Source of the DNA: Nephrocerus scutellatus
Lineage: Eukaryota; Arthropoda; Insecta; Diptera; Pipunculidae
Direction of reading: 5' to 3'
DNA length: 64,000 nucleotides
Assembly (NCBI GenBank): GCA_947095585.1
Contig: OX352765.1
Coordinates: forward strand, 73,453,976 to 73,517,975
Positions 26,101 through 32,480 of the stretch are shown piece by piece; within the stretch, counting starts at the first letter, position 1; each line of letters opens with the position of its first letter. The notes under the pieces were generated by a model that had not been told where the DNA came from, did not search any database, and saw only the letters and a program-made list of their open reading frames with translations. The position numbers and the translations under genes were made by a program.

Positions 26101-29100
26101 AAACAATTTTTTTTGGTTAATTTTTTTTCTGTGGAAAAAAATTGTTTTCTTATTTTATTGGGAAATTTTTTATTTCTTAAAAAAAAACAACTTTTTTTTT
26201 AAAAAAAATCTTTTTTTTTAAAATAAATCTTTTTAAATTCTCTATATTAACTTCACTTGCCCGTGGGTCGTCGGTCGGTCGTCGGTCGGTTGTCGGTCGG
26301 TCGTCGGTCGGTCGTCGGTCGGTCGTCGGTCGGTCGTCTGTCGTGGATTCTTGCGATCAATTTTTAACCCACTTCCCATGGCCCGATTTTATTGAAATTT
26401 TGCACACATGTGTATTTCCGGAGACAACATTTCTATTAAATTTTGAGGCCCCTCGGGCTGCGGGGTCGGGGGGCTCCCAAACAAAAATTTTAAAAAATTT
26501 ACCCGATTTTCTTCAAATTTTACACACATGTGTATACCCAATAAACAATACTTTTTCGAAAATTTGGTAGTGATCGGGTCCCGGGTTCGGCCGCAAGGCC
26601 CTTATACATTTTTTAAATATCTGTACTGGCATCAGATATTCGTCGCCCTTTATGGACTTTGTGCGGTGTGTGCTGCGCAGTCGGCTGCGCTGCATGGTTT
26701 TGTTGGTGGTGGAGAGAGAGAGAGAAATCTTAGCGCACGCACAAATGAACCCAGCAAATGAAACGAGACATAAATGTTTTATGCTTAATTCAACTTACAT
26801 TTTTATTTACTGAATTTTATTTTTATTGATGTCGTTTTTTGTTGTCGATATCAACTTACAGATAGAACAACAAGTTTTCGCAATATTCTGTCATTTCGCG
26901 TTTTCATAAATTGGTTCAGCGCAGTCAAAGAGTTCTGAAGATAAATGTTCGTGTTTCTTATTCGCTCAGAGTATGAGCGTGCTCTAAGTGCTCAGAATAA
27001 AATGATCTGAGCATTTTCAATTTTAACATCTGATGTCAAATGTCTGTTTCGATGATTTTCTCCTACAATAAAAAAAAATGGCCCAGGATCGAGGGGCTCT
27101 CATATCAATTTCTGCGATTAGAGAATTTAGATGAAAAATTTTAATTTTTATGGGTTGTTTTTTTTTAATTAAATATACTGAAAAAACCACATTTAACTTC
27201 AAGGCTTAAAAAAAGGCGATTGCAATCGTAATAATATTTAGGCACAACAGACAGGGCTAGCTTCTCGCGACTATCTGTATGGTCGTGTTCCTCCTCCGAA
27301 AGGCGATTTAAAGAAGCTTTCCATGAGAGTTATTACTCTCGGACGTTTGTTTGACATTCACGACGAGAGGTGGTACCGTGATAAAGCTTGGCGTTTTTCT
27401 GGGACTCGAACTTCGAACCTGTCGCTTAGTAGTCCAACGCACTAACCACTAGAGCTACGGTGCCGACTTTAATTCCATATGCGCTTTCAAAATAATCATC
27501 TCTTTTAAGTTAACGCACTGCAAGTTCAATAACGACTTGTTTAAGTGGGAGATATTCTTCAAGCGAGAGTAATTGTAACTGTAAAGGTCGTACTTTAATG
27601 AATTCAACATGTTCTTAAGACAATCTTTGATGGAGGATTCAATTATTTCGTTTCGTTTAGAGTTTAGACGATTGGATTAAACAAAGAAGCACACTGCGGC
27701 ATTCCACTATCATTATCACTACACGAATGCATGCATTCTGGTTAAAAATAATCTCTGTTCTACTTGAAAAGTGGACACCACATAAACCCGGTAATTTTAA
27801 GAGTTATCCATCAGTTTCAGTTACCTGTTCTGGGTAACCAAATGGAACGTAATAGAAATTTTGACGGCAGTGATCAATTAGCATCTTGGTTATGGTTTTG
27901 GTCTGCCTTCGATTTTAGTTACTCCATTGTTATATTTATTCAATACTGGACTGTTTCTAATGACCGACTCATAATGAACGATATATGTATTAATATTATA
28001 ACCTAAAAATTAGAAAGCCGTGGTAGATTTGAAAGATTAAAAGATTTGTAGCAATAAATTACGACAAACTTTAGTCAATCTAATATACAAAAAAACAGCC
28101 CATAAAAATTTAAATGTTGCATGTAAATTCCCTAATAACCAAAAGAGTACTGAGTTCCACTATAAATGCTGAAATTAAAAACCACATACGAAGCATTGCA
28201 ACCCAACAACAAAACAACCCCAATCGTAAAGCTGCCTACAGCGCACAACGCACACAGAACACAGTCCTAATAGTATGAAATGGTCTGATGCCGGGAAACA
28301 AAATTTATATGGGAGCCCTCCGAACCCGCGGTCTGATAATCCTGAAATTAATAGAAAGTATTGTCACCGGAAATATACATGTGTGCAAAATTTCAATAAA
28401 ATCGGGCTTTGGGAGGTGGGTTAAAATTAATCACAAGATCTGACCAGCAACCCAGCCAGTCCGCCAGTCCCGGGCACGCTAAGTTAATATAATAAAAAAA
28501 CAACCCATAAAAATTAAAATTTTTCTTGTAAATTCTCTAATCGGGGATACACACACACACACTGCGTGCTTGTTTTGTGGCAAAATCATCCACCAAATGA
28601 AACGCAGCGGCAGCGAACAGCGCAGCACACAAAGCACAGAGCTCAGACTTTGCCGTGATCTGATGCGATATAGCGATATTTAAAAATTGTATATTGGGGT
28701 CCCTAAGGGGCCGATCGCTCCAAATTTTTACAAAAAGTGTTTTCCATCGAAGCCACACATGTGTACAAAATTTAAAGAAAATCGGGTAAATTTTGTAAAA
28801 TATTGGCTTTGGGAAGTGGGTTAAAAATTGATCAGAAAATCTGACCAGCCAGCCAGCCAGCCTGCCAGCCAGCCAACCAGCCAGCCACGTGCACGCGAAG
28901 TAAATATAGAGTATTTAATAATAATAATATTCGGCGCGACAGACCATTGCGGTCCAAGGCCTAGCTTCTTGCGACCATTTGTGTTGTGCATGTATATTTT
29001 TGGACACAAATGGAAGGGACCTGCAATTTAGGGCCAGATCCGAACGGCGAATTGAGAAGCTTTCCGTGACAAGTTATACTCTCGGAACGTTTGTGAGAGG

Positions 29101-31446
29101 TGGGACACCGTGAAAAATACTTTTGGTGTTACGGGGATTCGAACCACGAACCTCCTGCTCAGTAGCCATGTGCATTTCCACTGAGCCACGGCGCCAACTG
29201 AATATGAATGAAGTTAATATAGAGAATTTAAAAATAAAAGTATGTTTGCTGGTTTCTTTGTATCGTATATAAATTTATACGATCAACGTATCCATTCAAT
29301 TTTTTATGATGTTTCACTTATGTGTGGAATGAAAAGTAAATATATTTCCGCTAAACAAAAACCACTTCTTGGAGGGTTTAAAGTTGTGTTTCATTTATAA
29401 TCTACACATAAGTACTTAATTGTACTTGGCAATCTGATTATATAAATTTGAAGCCCTTTGTTTTTTTTCTCGATATAAGTGTCGATTCGACAGTTTTCTG
29501 GGTGGTTGAAGTGGTCAGTTGGGTGGGGATCAGTGGGATCAAGCAGCCGGAAAACGCCGGGTATTTCCGCTAGTACATACATAAATATTGTTTACAATTA
29601 CACGCATTATTATAAGTAATATTATTATTTAATTTTTCATGTGACATCATTTTAATTTCGCTATTATGTTTAATTTCAGCAGGGCTTTGGCTTAGATCCG
29701 CACATGGACGACATGTTCTCCGACACAGGCATTCGATCACGTTTGGGTAGAATGCACGATCCCTTCGCCACTTTTGGTTCACGTAAGCGATGTGGCAATG
29801 AACCGCAGGCAAACGATAGTTATTCTCGTTATTTCGACGATGATGCAGATTTCTTTCCACAATTTGGAACATTAGGAAGTCGTCGTCGTGCTGCCGCTGC
29901 ATCTGGAGCTGGTGGTAGTACCGGAGGTGGTGGCATTCCAACAATTGATCCTCATCTCGGTGCATCCGAAGGACATGATTTTTTCGATCGTTTACCATCT
30001 GAATTTCGTCAGTATATACCAGAAGGTTTCGGCATGGGGCATAGGCGTACTGGAAGTGGAGGCCCACAGTCACCAAGGACACAACAACAGCAGATGCATC
30101 ATATGCCACAACAACATGTCCCACAACCACAATACTACCCGACTTACGTGCAGCCAGATTCGTATTCGTCTGCAGGTGTGCCCCATTCACCACAAGAAAA
30201 AAAGTTGTGCGACGCAGCTATACAGACCGAAGATCCATCATCGGGTAGACGCGGCGATATGGTTGACGGTAATATCGGACATGATAATTTGAATCAGCAT
30301 GGTCTGCGAAATACGGTCGACTTAGGGGTCAAATCCGCTCCAGAAAATGATAATCACGGATCACGATCACATTCGGCGCCACCAAATGAGCAGCAAAGCG
30401 GAACACAAAAAGCTGCTTCCGGTGCCTACAACACTCATTCAGCAACACAACGCAATACACCACCACCACAACAACAACAACGGGCACAATTCTCGACACA
30501 AACAAGTCCCCAAGTGGGCGGCAATGGCAGTCCTCATTTGCAGCAGCAGGCTCCTTTCCAGAAGGCATATTACACTCCACAGAAGCAGGCCAATCCGCAA
30601 GGGCAAAACTCGACGACACCACCACCACCAACCACTCCCGGTGGCAGTTACATTCGAACTATTCCGATCTTTGTCGAAGGTCGCTCCGAACCGATCATAA
30701 ACTCACACAAGGAAATTCCAAATCAACAGCAGGCAACAAATACGTCTTCAGCATCGCCTTCAGCAAGACCATATGCCGCACCATCACCATCACAGCAGCA
30801 ACAACAGCAACAGCACCAACATCACCAACAATACCGCCCAACACCTCTGAATACTCATCAAACAGCCGCCACTCAAGAGCAGCAACCCGTCCAAGGCCTT
30901 CCACCGCAGACACCACACACCCTAGAGAGTATCAATAAAATTCAAGACATCCAACGTGATGTACTTGCCCTAATGTCAAAAGTAGAGAAATTCGCCGGCA
31001 CCCGCAAGGACAAGGAGTACGCATACTTAGATGAGATGCTCACCAGGAATCTCTTGAAACTCGACACTATCGATACAAATGGCAAAGAGAGTATTCGTAT
31101 GGCTCGCAAGGAGGCCATCAAATGCATTCAGGCTTCTATTAATGTTCTCGAAGCAAAGGCTGAAGAAAATGCTAAGACTGCATCACAGATCACTGGGGGA
31201 AATACCGACTCACCGGCAAGAGAAGCGACTCCACTAAAGGATGAACCAGAACCAGCCGATGGGACGAAAATTCAAGGCCCAATTCCTCTGCCACCACCAC
31301 CAGAAAGTCATAAAAATACATCCGCCGATAAGGAACCAAGTCCTGCAAAGGATACAGCACCAATAGCAACAGCAACAGCAGCACCTAACACATCAACATC
31401 AGAGTCCACTGAGACGAAGATGGTGTCTGATGCCAAAACCGAATGA
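4943..31446 (+). CDS. stv: starvin, BAG-domain co-chaperone (two coding exons)
   Basis: Coding exons 4943-5161 and 29680-31446 join in phase 0 to give about 661 residues. Family knowledge: Starvin is the fly BAG3 orthologue; its BAG domain binds the ATPase domain of Hsc70 as nucleotide-exchange factor, works with small heat-shock proteins, and serves chaperone-assisted autophagy, mainly in muscle. Seen: a low-complexity N/Q/P-rich body, a conserved block [18 protein letters not shown] (about residues 175-195), an IPV-like motif [11 protein letters not shown] near residue 400, a poly-Q/H run near 445, and the C-terminal three-helix BAG domain at about 487-570 ([14 protein letters not shown] ... 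[12 protein letters not shown]). A P/T/E-rich tail follows. The 24.5-kb intron is filled with mobile elements. Start chosen: ATG 4943, preceded by a CAA-rich leader and GAAA context. The gene converges with nan. Confidence 0.93.
5162..5986 (+). other. stv: stv intron 1, 5' part, unique sequence
   Basis: AT-rich intron sequence with no coding frame. The string GCAAGCAAAACAAAGTTCTG near 5912 recurs near 7072, so part of this belongs to a dispersed repeat. Confidence 0.5.
5987..6730. mobile_element. non-autonomous DNA transposon with CACACGAC inverted ends
   Basis: The left end TTTTTTCACACGAC (5987-6000) is mirrored by GTCGTGTGAAAAA (6718-6730). The left subterminal part (TATAGACGAAAGTGACTG) recurs inverted at 16570-16612, so it is a repeat family. 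The interior 6180-6660 is GC-richer than its surroundings and carries no intact transposase. Target duplication is unclear; ATAG occurs on both sides. Confidence 0.55.
6731..8280. other. stv: stv intron 1, no gene seen
   Basis: AT-rich intron sequence. A second copy of the GCAAGCAAAACAAAGTTCTG repeat sits near 7072. Nothing else recognised. Confidence 0.4.
8285..8720 (-). pseudogene. Tc1/mariner-type transposase relic
   Basis: Minus-strand translation gives a decayed DDE transposase: a [22 protein letters not shown] segment, then [10 protein letters not shown] (second catalytic Asp) and [11 protein letters not shown] followed by FIFLYWEE, matching the WPPRSPDLTPLDFFLWG region. Stops and frameshifts separate the pieces. 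It is related in type to, but much older than, the intact element at 14807-16110. Confidence 0.7.
8721..9439. other. stv: stv intron 1, no gene seen
   Basis: AT-rich, no recognisable coding or terminal repeats. Confidence 0.4.
9440..10145 (-). mobile_element. RTE-like LINE relic B, split by a MITE
   Basis: 9440-9663 and 10014-10145 align, in order, with the reverse-transcriptase part of copy A (about 2150-2410), including the counterpart of its FGIPN segment. The two halves are separated by the inserted element at 9664-10013. Heavily decayed. Confidence 0.65.
9664..10013. mobile_element. MITE inserted in LINE relic
   Basis: A 350-bp AT-rich element with CATGAAAA at both ends in inverted orientation, and internal GAAATAACTCCCAAAA-type strings repeated in both orientations. 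It interrupts the LINE relic, so it is younger. It has no coding capacity. Confidence 0.6.
10146..10996. other. stv intron 1 with CCCGGCGTTGCCCGG repeat fragment
   Basis: At 10465-10485 the sequence CACCCGGCGTTGCCCGGC begins a repeat fragment that runs to about 10870; this motif is a common boundary of interspersed repeats in arthropods. The short minus-strand frames here look non-genic. 10146-10450 shows nothing recognisable. Confidence 0.4.
11000..11812 (+). mobile_element. HINE-like element 1 (compound)
   Basis: Family definition used for all HINE entries. The 5' end is AAATTCTCTATATTAAC after a T-run, then CTTCGCGTGCCCGTGG, a short variable microsatellite, and TCAATTTTTAACCCACTTCC. The body consists of monomers of about 100-130 bp containing CCCGATTTTCTTCAAATTTT, CACATGTGTATCTCCGATG and ACAACACTTTTTGTAAAA. 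The 3' end is TAGAGAATTT ... TTTTTATGGGTTGTTTT. AAATTCTCTA and TAGAGAATTT form a subterminal inverted repeat. T-run insertion without target duplication fits Helentron-derived HINE/DINE-1 elements. This copy has two 5' ends (11000 and about 11287), so it is nested or recombined. Confidence 0.7.
11813..12871. other. stv: stv intron 1, unique AT-rich
   Basis: No gene, RNA or repeat recognised. The stretch includes poly-T tracts near 12665-12680. Confidence 0.4.
12872..13735 (+). mobile_element. HINE-like element 2 (subfamily with 490-bp cargo)
   Basis: This copy has complete ends: AAATTCTCTATATTAAC at 12872 and ATGGGTTGTTTTTTT at 13721-13735. The microsatellite slot is (GTCGTCG)n. After two monomers it carries a non-monomer segment, about 13185-13680, with a short (GA)n. 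It is nearly identical along its length to the copy at 26235-27166, including this segment, which implies recent movement. Confidence 0.8.
13736..14806. other. stv: stv intron 1, unique AT-rich
   Basis: No gene recognised. The minus-strand frame at 13847-14077 has no family features. Confidence 0.4.
14807..16110 (-). mobile_element. rosa-like mariner (DD41D), apparently complete
   Basis: The element is about 1304 bp, flanked by TA at 14805-14806 and 16111-16112. Inverted ends share GGGTGTTTTTTTAAGAGGTT with one mismatch. It contains one uninterrupted transposase frame. Complete structure, TA duplication and an open frame suggest a young insertion. Confidence 0.93.
14913..15998 (-). CDS. mariner transposase, rosa/DD41D type
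   Basis: A cut-and-paste DNA transposase that binds its own inverted repeats and inserts at TA. The N-terminal helix-turn-helix part begins [17 protein letters not shown]; an upstream in-frame ATG at 16034 would add 12 residues, but this Met matches the usual family start, giving 361 residues. Catalytic residues seen: LFSDEAHF (first Asp), [11 protein letters not shown] (second Asp), then [17 protein letters not shown] (third Asp). Exactly 41 residues lie between the Asp of QDG and that of PLD, the spacing that defines the rosa group. No stop or frameshift is present, so it may still be functional. Confidence 0.93.
   Translation of the reverse strand: MNRLTPEQRFQIVEIYFQNQCSIKNVYRALREFYGAHNRPSETTIKNVITKFRSTFTLLDAKPPTRMRRVRTEENIAVVEASVEENDNLSIRRRAQQIGLCPSTLWKILRKDLGLVPYKIQLVQELKPHDHRLRREFSDWSLNQLNEDPFFYRKILFSDEAHFLLNGYVNKQNCRIWSKDNPHAVQELPMHPDKCTVWCGLWAGGIIGPYFFKNEEGRRVTVNGNRYRTMLNEFLLSNLEDMDMDEMWFQQDGATCHTARETIDLLKETFNDNIISRNGPVNWPPRSCDLTPLDYFLWGYVKSLVYVDKPQSIDALETNIQRVIADIRPQMLEKVLENWTSRMTFVKNSRGSHMPEIVFKC
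16111..16620. other. stv: stv intron 1, repeat fragment at the right
   Basis: 16560-16612 is an inverted copy of the end of the element at 5987-6730 (GTCACTTTCGTCTATGGGCG, then GTGTGAAAA). The rest is unassigned. Confidence 0.4.
16621..17090 (-). mobile_element. LINE reverse-transcriptase fragment
   Basis: Minus-strand pieces read in shifting frames: a [24 protein letters not shown] segment, [20 protein letters not shown], then [14 protein letters not shown]. These are conserved reverse-transcriptase blocks of jockey/CR1-type LINEs. Truncated and broken. The GFKS...V block is related to the fragment at 61205-61760. Confidence 0.75.
17091..17931. other. stv: stv intron 1, unique AT-rich
   Basis: No gene identified. 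The 71-codon frame at 17304-17519 ([19 protein letters not shown]...) resembles gag-type retroelement sequence in composition but cannot be assigned. Confidence 0.35.
17932..18226 (+). mobile_element. non-autonomous Helitron
   Basis: This 295-bp element begins TCTATATAAATAAAAC directly after an A. It ends in a hairpin GGAAA-loop-TTTCC (about 18203-18220) followed by GCTAG and then a T. TC at the 5' end, hairpin plus CTAG at the 3' end, and an A/T target with no duplication are the diagnostic rolling-circle Helitron features. It has no coding capacity. A second 3' end of the same family lies at 29548-29573. Confidence 0.85.
18227..19507 (+). other. stv: stv intron 1, unique sequence with a candidate exon
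   Basis: Largely unique AT-rich sequence without repeat ends. It contains the candidate 120-bp exon listed separately. Confidence 0.4.
18483..18602 (+). CDS. candidate cassette exon, 40 codons, phase 0-0
   Basis: Seen: a pyrimidine-rich stretch and a branch-point-like TACTAAAT near 18452, an acceptor ...CCATTAG at 18482, a 120-nt open frame, and the strong donor GTAAGT at 18603. The only open frame encodes [20 protein letters not shown] (first 20 residues), with two cysteines about midway. The other two frames contain stops. Both boundaries are phase 0, as is the stv exon 1/exon 2 junction, and it is on the stv strand, so it could be spliced in without disturbing stv. It could instead be an isolated exon of an unrelated nested gene; I do not recognise the peptide. 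Confidence 0.5.
19508..20263 (-). mobile_element. HINE-like element 3
   Basis: Reverse orientation with the complete 3' end AAAACAACCCATAAAAATT at left and the 5' end TTAATATAGAGAATTT at right. At least four monomers, each with a different GGGCC-rich spacer. Confidence 0.75.
20347..21268 (+). mobile_element. HINE-like element 4
   Basis: 5' end AAACTCTCTATATTAAC at 20347; 3' end TTAGAGAATTTTATGGGTGG at 21241-21260 plus a T-run. Holds about seven monomers, the longest arrays here with 34609-35600. Arranged head-to-head with element 3. Confidence 0.75.
21269..22409. other. stv intron 1 with an unexplained minus-strand frame
   Basis: A HINE-like 5' end (AAATTCTCTATATAAAC) occurs at 21272. After it, 21330-21591 on the minus strand is open for about 87 codons ([20 protein letters not shown]...), with mixed amino-acid composition and no family I recognise; the apparent tail 21241-21330 is repeat. 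It could be a piece of captured coding sequence. The rest, to 22409, is AT-rich and empty. Confidence 0.35.
22410..22905 (+). mobile_element. HINE-like element 5, truncated
   Basis: 5' end AAATTCTCTATATTAAC, a GTTTGTGGG-type microsatellite, two monomers, then the cargo segment (CGCATCAGATCACGGCAAAG...) ending in (GT)n at 22866-22882. This cargo is shared, inverted, with elements 8 and 12. The 3' part is missing where the LINE at 22906 begins. Confidence 0.7.
22906..24010 (-). mobile_element. RTE-like LINE copy C, internal deletion
   Basis: From the 3' end: a (ATG)n tail at 22906-22923, C-terminal reverse-transcriptase frames 22928-23131 ([12 protein letters not shown]) and 23153-23437 ([20 protein letters not shown]), thumb sequence to about 23605. 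It then passes directly into the endonuclease frame 23580-23999 ([36 protein letters not shown]). The whole catalytic reverse-transcriptase core is missing between them. Confidence 0.8.
24011..24260. repeat. GCGTG-type dispersed repeat fragment
   Basis: Contains GTAACGCGTTTGG, CACGTCCTAGAGAG and GTTACGCGTGTGAAAG, matching units of the repeats at 42935-43400, 44365-44840 and 53540-53745. Confidence 0.5.
24552..25080 (+). mobile_element. HINE-like element 6, split by a SINE
   Basis: 5' end AAATTCACTATATTGAC at 24552, interrupted at 24581-24841 by a SINE, resuming with TTATATTAACTTTGCGTGTC and the CCCACTTCC-type body to about 25080. The 3' end is lost. Confidence 0.65.
24581..24841 (+). mobile_element. 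tRNA-derived SINE copy 1
   Basis: The 5' head is truncated within the tRNA part but keeps a B-box-like TTGAATCC near 24607. The body has TTTTTCACGGTGTC, GAAAGCTTCTCAATTCGCCG and ACACAAATGGTCGC, and the tail is GCGCCAAATATTATTATTA. TTATATTAAC flanks both sides (about 24569-24578 and 24841-24850), a probable target duplication made of HINE 5' end sequence. Confidence 0.75.
25081..26234. other. stv: stv intron 1, unique AT-rich
   Basis: No gene or repeat end recognised. Long A/T homopolymers at 26105-26230. Confidence 0.4.
26235..27166 (+). mobile_element. HINE-like element 7, near-twin of element 2
   Basis: Complete copy. The microsatellite slot has expanded to about a dozen GTCG/GTCGG units (26267-26341) against four or so in element 2. 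The remaining sequence, including the 490-bp cargo with (GA)n, differs only at scattered bases. Confidence 0.8.
27231..27465 (-). mobile_element. tRNA-derived SINE copy 2, diverged
   Basis: Minus-strand tRNA head: GGCACCGTAGCTCTAGTGGTTAG with B box GTTCGAGTCC, then the family body and an AATATTA tail at left. More diverged than the other copies. Confidence 0.65.
27466..28089. other. stv: stv intron 1, unassigned
   Basis: 27540-27620 on the minus strand is open in two frames over about 40 codons without splice sites; not called. An 80-codon plus-strand frame at 27764-28006 has no family features. Confidence 0.3.
28090..28492 (-). mobile_element. HINE-like element 9, short
   Basis: Reverse orientation: 3' end AAAACAGCCCATAAAAATTT at left, GCACGCTAAGTTAATATAAT at right. 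Internally shortened to one monomer plus the CCCACCTCC block. Confidence 0.65.
28494..28917 (-). mobile_element. HINE-like element 8 with (CA)n
   Basis: Abuts element 9 at its 3' end. Carries (CA)n at 28551-28562 and the cargo shared with 22750-22880 and 51600-51740. Right end has (CCAG)n, then GCGAAGTAAATATAGAG. Confidence 0.7.
28918..29200 (-). mobile_element. tRNA-derived SINE copy 3
   Basis: Near full length on the minus strand: head GGCGCCGTGGCTCAGTGG, B box GGTTCGAATCC (plus strand GGATTCGAACC near 29135-29145), and a (ATT)n tail at left. Flanked on both sides by the HINE 5' terminal sequence (GAAGTAAATATAGAG at 28899-28913; GAAGTTAATATAGAGAATTT at about 29211-29230), which may be the target duplication. 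Confidence 0.8.
29420..29573 (+). mobile_element. Helitron 3' end fragment
   Basis: 29480-29573 matches the right half of 17932-18226 and ends in the hairpin GGAAAACGCCGGGTATTTCC plus GCTAG, followed by T. The 5' half is missing or unrelated. Confidence 0.65.
29671..29682 (+). promoter_or_regulatory. stv: tandem (NAGNAG) splice acceptor of stv exon 2
   Basis: TTTCAGCAG gives two AGs 3 nt apart. Use of the first starts the exon at 29680 (CAG GGC TTT); use of the second starts it at 29683 and drops one Gln. Both keep the frame. Confidence 0.7.
29680..31446 (+). CDS. stv: stv coding exon 2 (main body with BAG domain)
   Basis: 589 codons including the stop at 31444-31446. Opens [20 protein letters not shown], and carries the conserved [12 protein letters not shown] block near 29980, IPIFVEGR near 30660, poly-Q/H at 30790-30830, and the BAG domain at about 30921-31170. 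The last 90 residues are P/A/T/E-rich. ATG 29704 could serve as start for an isoform with a different first exon. The minus-strand open frames opposite this exon are its shadows. Confidence 0.95.
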   Translation, partial: QGFGLDPHMDDMFSDTGIRSRLGRMHDPFATFGSRKRCGNEPQANDSYSRYFDDDADFFPQFGTLGSRRRAAAASGAGGSTGGGGIPTIDPHLGASEGHDFFDRLPSEFRQYIPEGFGMGHRRTGSGGPQSPRTQQQQMHHMPQQHVPQPQYYPTYVQPDSYSSAGVPHSPQEKKLCDAAIQTEDPSSGRRGDMVDGNIGHDNLNQHGLRNTVDLGVKSAPENDNHGSRSHSAPPNEQQSGTQKAASGAYNTHSATQRNTPPPQQQQRAQFSTQTSPQVGGNGSPHLQQQAPFQKAYYTPQKQANPQGQNSTTPPPPTTPGGSYIRTIPIFVEGRSEPIINSHKEIPNQQQATNTSSASPSARPYAAPSPSQQQQQQQHQHHQQYRPTPLNTHQTAATQEQQPVQGLPPQTPHTLESINKIQDIQRDVLALMSKVEKFAGTRKDKEYAYLDEMLTRNLLKLDTIDTNGKESIRMARKEAIKCIQASINVLEAKAEENAKTASQITGGNTDSPAREATPLKDEPEPADGTKIQGPIPLPPPPESHKNTSADKEPSPAKDTAPIATATAAPNTSTSESTETKMVSDAKTE

Positions 31447-31510
31447 TGACAACACCATCACCGAAAGTTTATGTCCTACTCCTATTCGAATCATTTGAAG
31501 AAAACCACTT

Positions 31511-31516
31511 AATAAA
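31511..31516 (+). terminator. stv: stv poly(A) signal (proximal)
   Basis: AATAAA 65 nt after the stop codon. Further AATAAA strings downstream (for example near 33224) could serve longer 3' UTR forms. Confidence 0.55.
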
Positions 31517-32004
31517 ATGAAAGTTTCAATATCGCCGATTTAAGTCCATTTATGTACATAATAATCGATCGTCCCTTGCAACTCCTCATCCAATCCTTTT
31601 CAGAATTTAATATAGTAGTTATTATGGCACTGACGAAATAACATTTAAAGGGGGAGTCAATAAAATGTCTCAGATTAAAAACGACTACCACAGGCCCTTT
31701 TGAAAAAATTTATATAAGTGCCTCTTAAGCTCGATCACTTCCAAATTTGGCTAAAATACAGTATAGCCCAGAAAGGGTTACGGGTTCCAAGGGTTCCCTC
31801 CCCTGAAAGACCTTATTAAGCAGATCTTGTTTGGGGGAGACGCCCCCTTTCTTAAGGAGGTGCATCCAAAGGTTTGGGGTTAATTTGTACTAAATGACTC
31901 TACAAACTGGTCAACCTTCTATGCTGTATACAAATATTTATCACCTTTCATATTATACCAATATTTAAACACGCCCCTTTTTAACTTCTACGGAAAAGTC
32001 AGTT
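31517..32004. other. stv 3' flank
   Basis: No gene. Contains weak HINE-like wording near 31700-31750 (AAAAATTTATATAAGTGCC, GATCACTTCCAAATTT) suggesting an old fragment. Confidence 0.35.
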
Positions 32005-32480
32005 TATTTTTATTGATGGAGAGTGGTTTCCTCCTCCTCTTCATCCATGCAGCTTCTGCAGAAATCGTTGGAAAATACTCCTAGTCTTTCTGCATGCCTG
32101 CTCATGAGACAGTGTCCTGTTATGACACCTATAATACCACTAATGTGCAGTCTGTTTTGAGATATCAAACACTGGGAGTGTTTCGGATCTAGCTTGGGCC
32201 AGATCTGCTTCGTTGCTACGCAAGTTTTACCGTTTGACCATCTATAATTAGTTTTTATTATAGCATCCCGTTTAAACATGAGTGTGCACGTAGCGATCGG
32301 CATGCCTAGTGAACCATATTCAGGCAATAGTGGTAGTGTGGTTCCATAATTGGCGAGTCATCAGCCATACAATTCCCAGGAATCTCTCTGTGCCCCGGCA
32401 CCCAGCACAGGTGAACCTCCCATATACCGCCCACAAATGTTTACGTGGCAGGGAGCGTAAATTCCGTTCCTGGCTATACT
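32005..32480 (-). mobile_element. LINE RNase H C-terminal relic
   Basis: Minus strand: VHLCWVPGHREIPGN (RNase H motif) about 32365-32410, then in another frame IWPKLDPKHSQ ... GVITGHCLMSRHAERLGV and FCRSCMDEEEEET. This combination marks the RNase H end of R1/I/LOA-type LINEs. 5' truncated, frameshifted. Confidence 0.8.

Noticed and set aside
29570..30193. 207-codon minus-strand frame opposite stv
   Set aside because: Shadow of the stv exon; the plus frame has the conserved BAG-family sequence.
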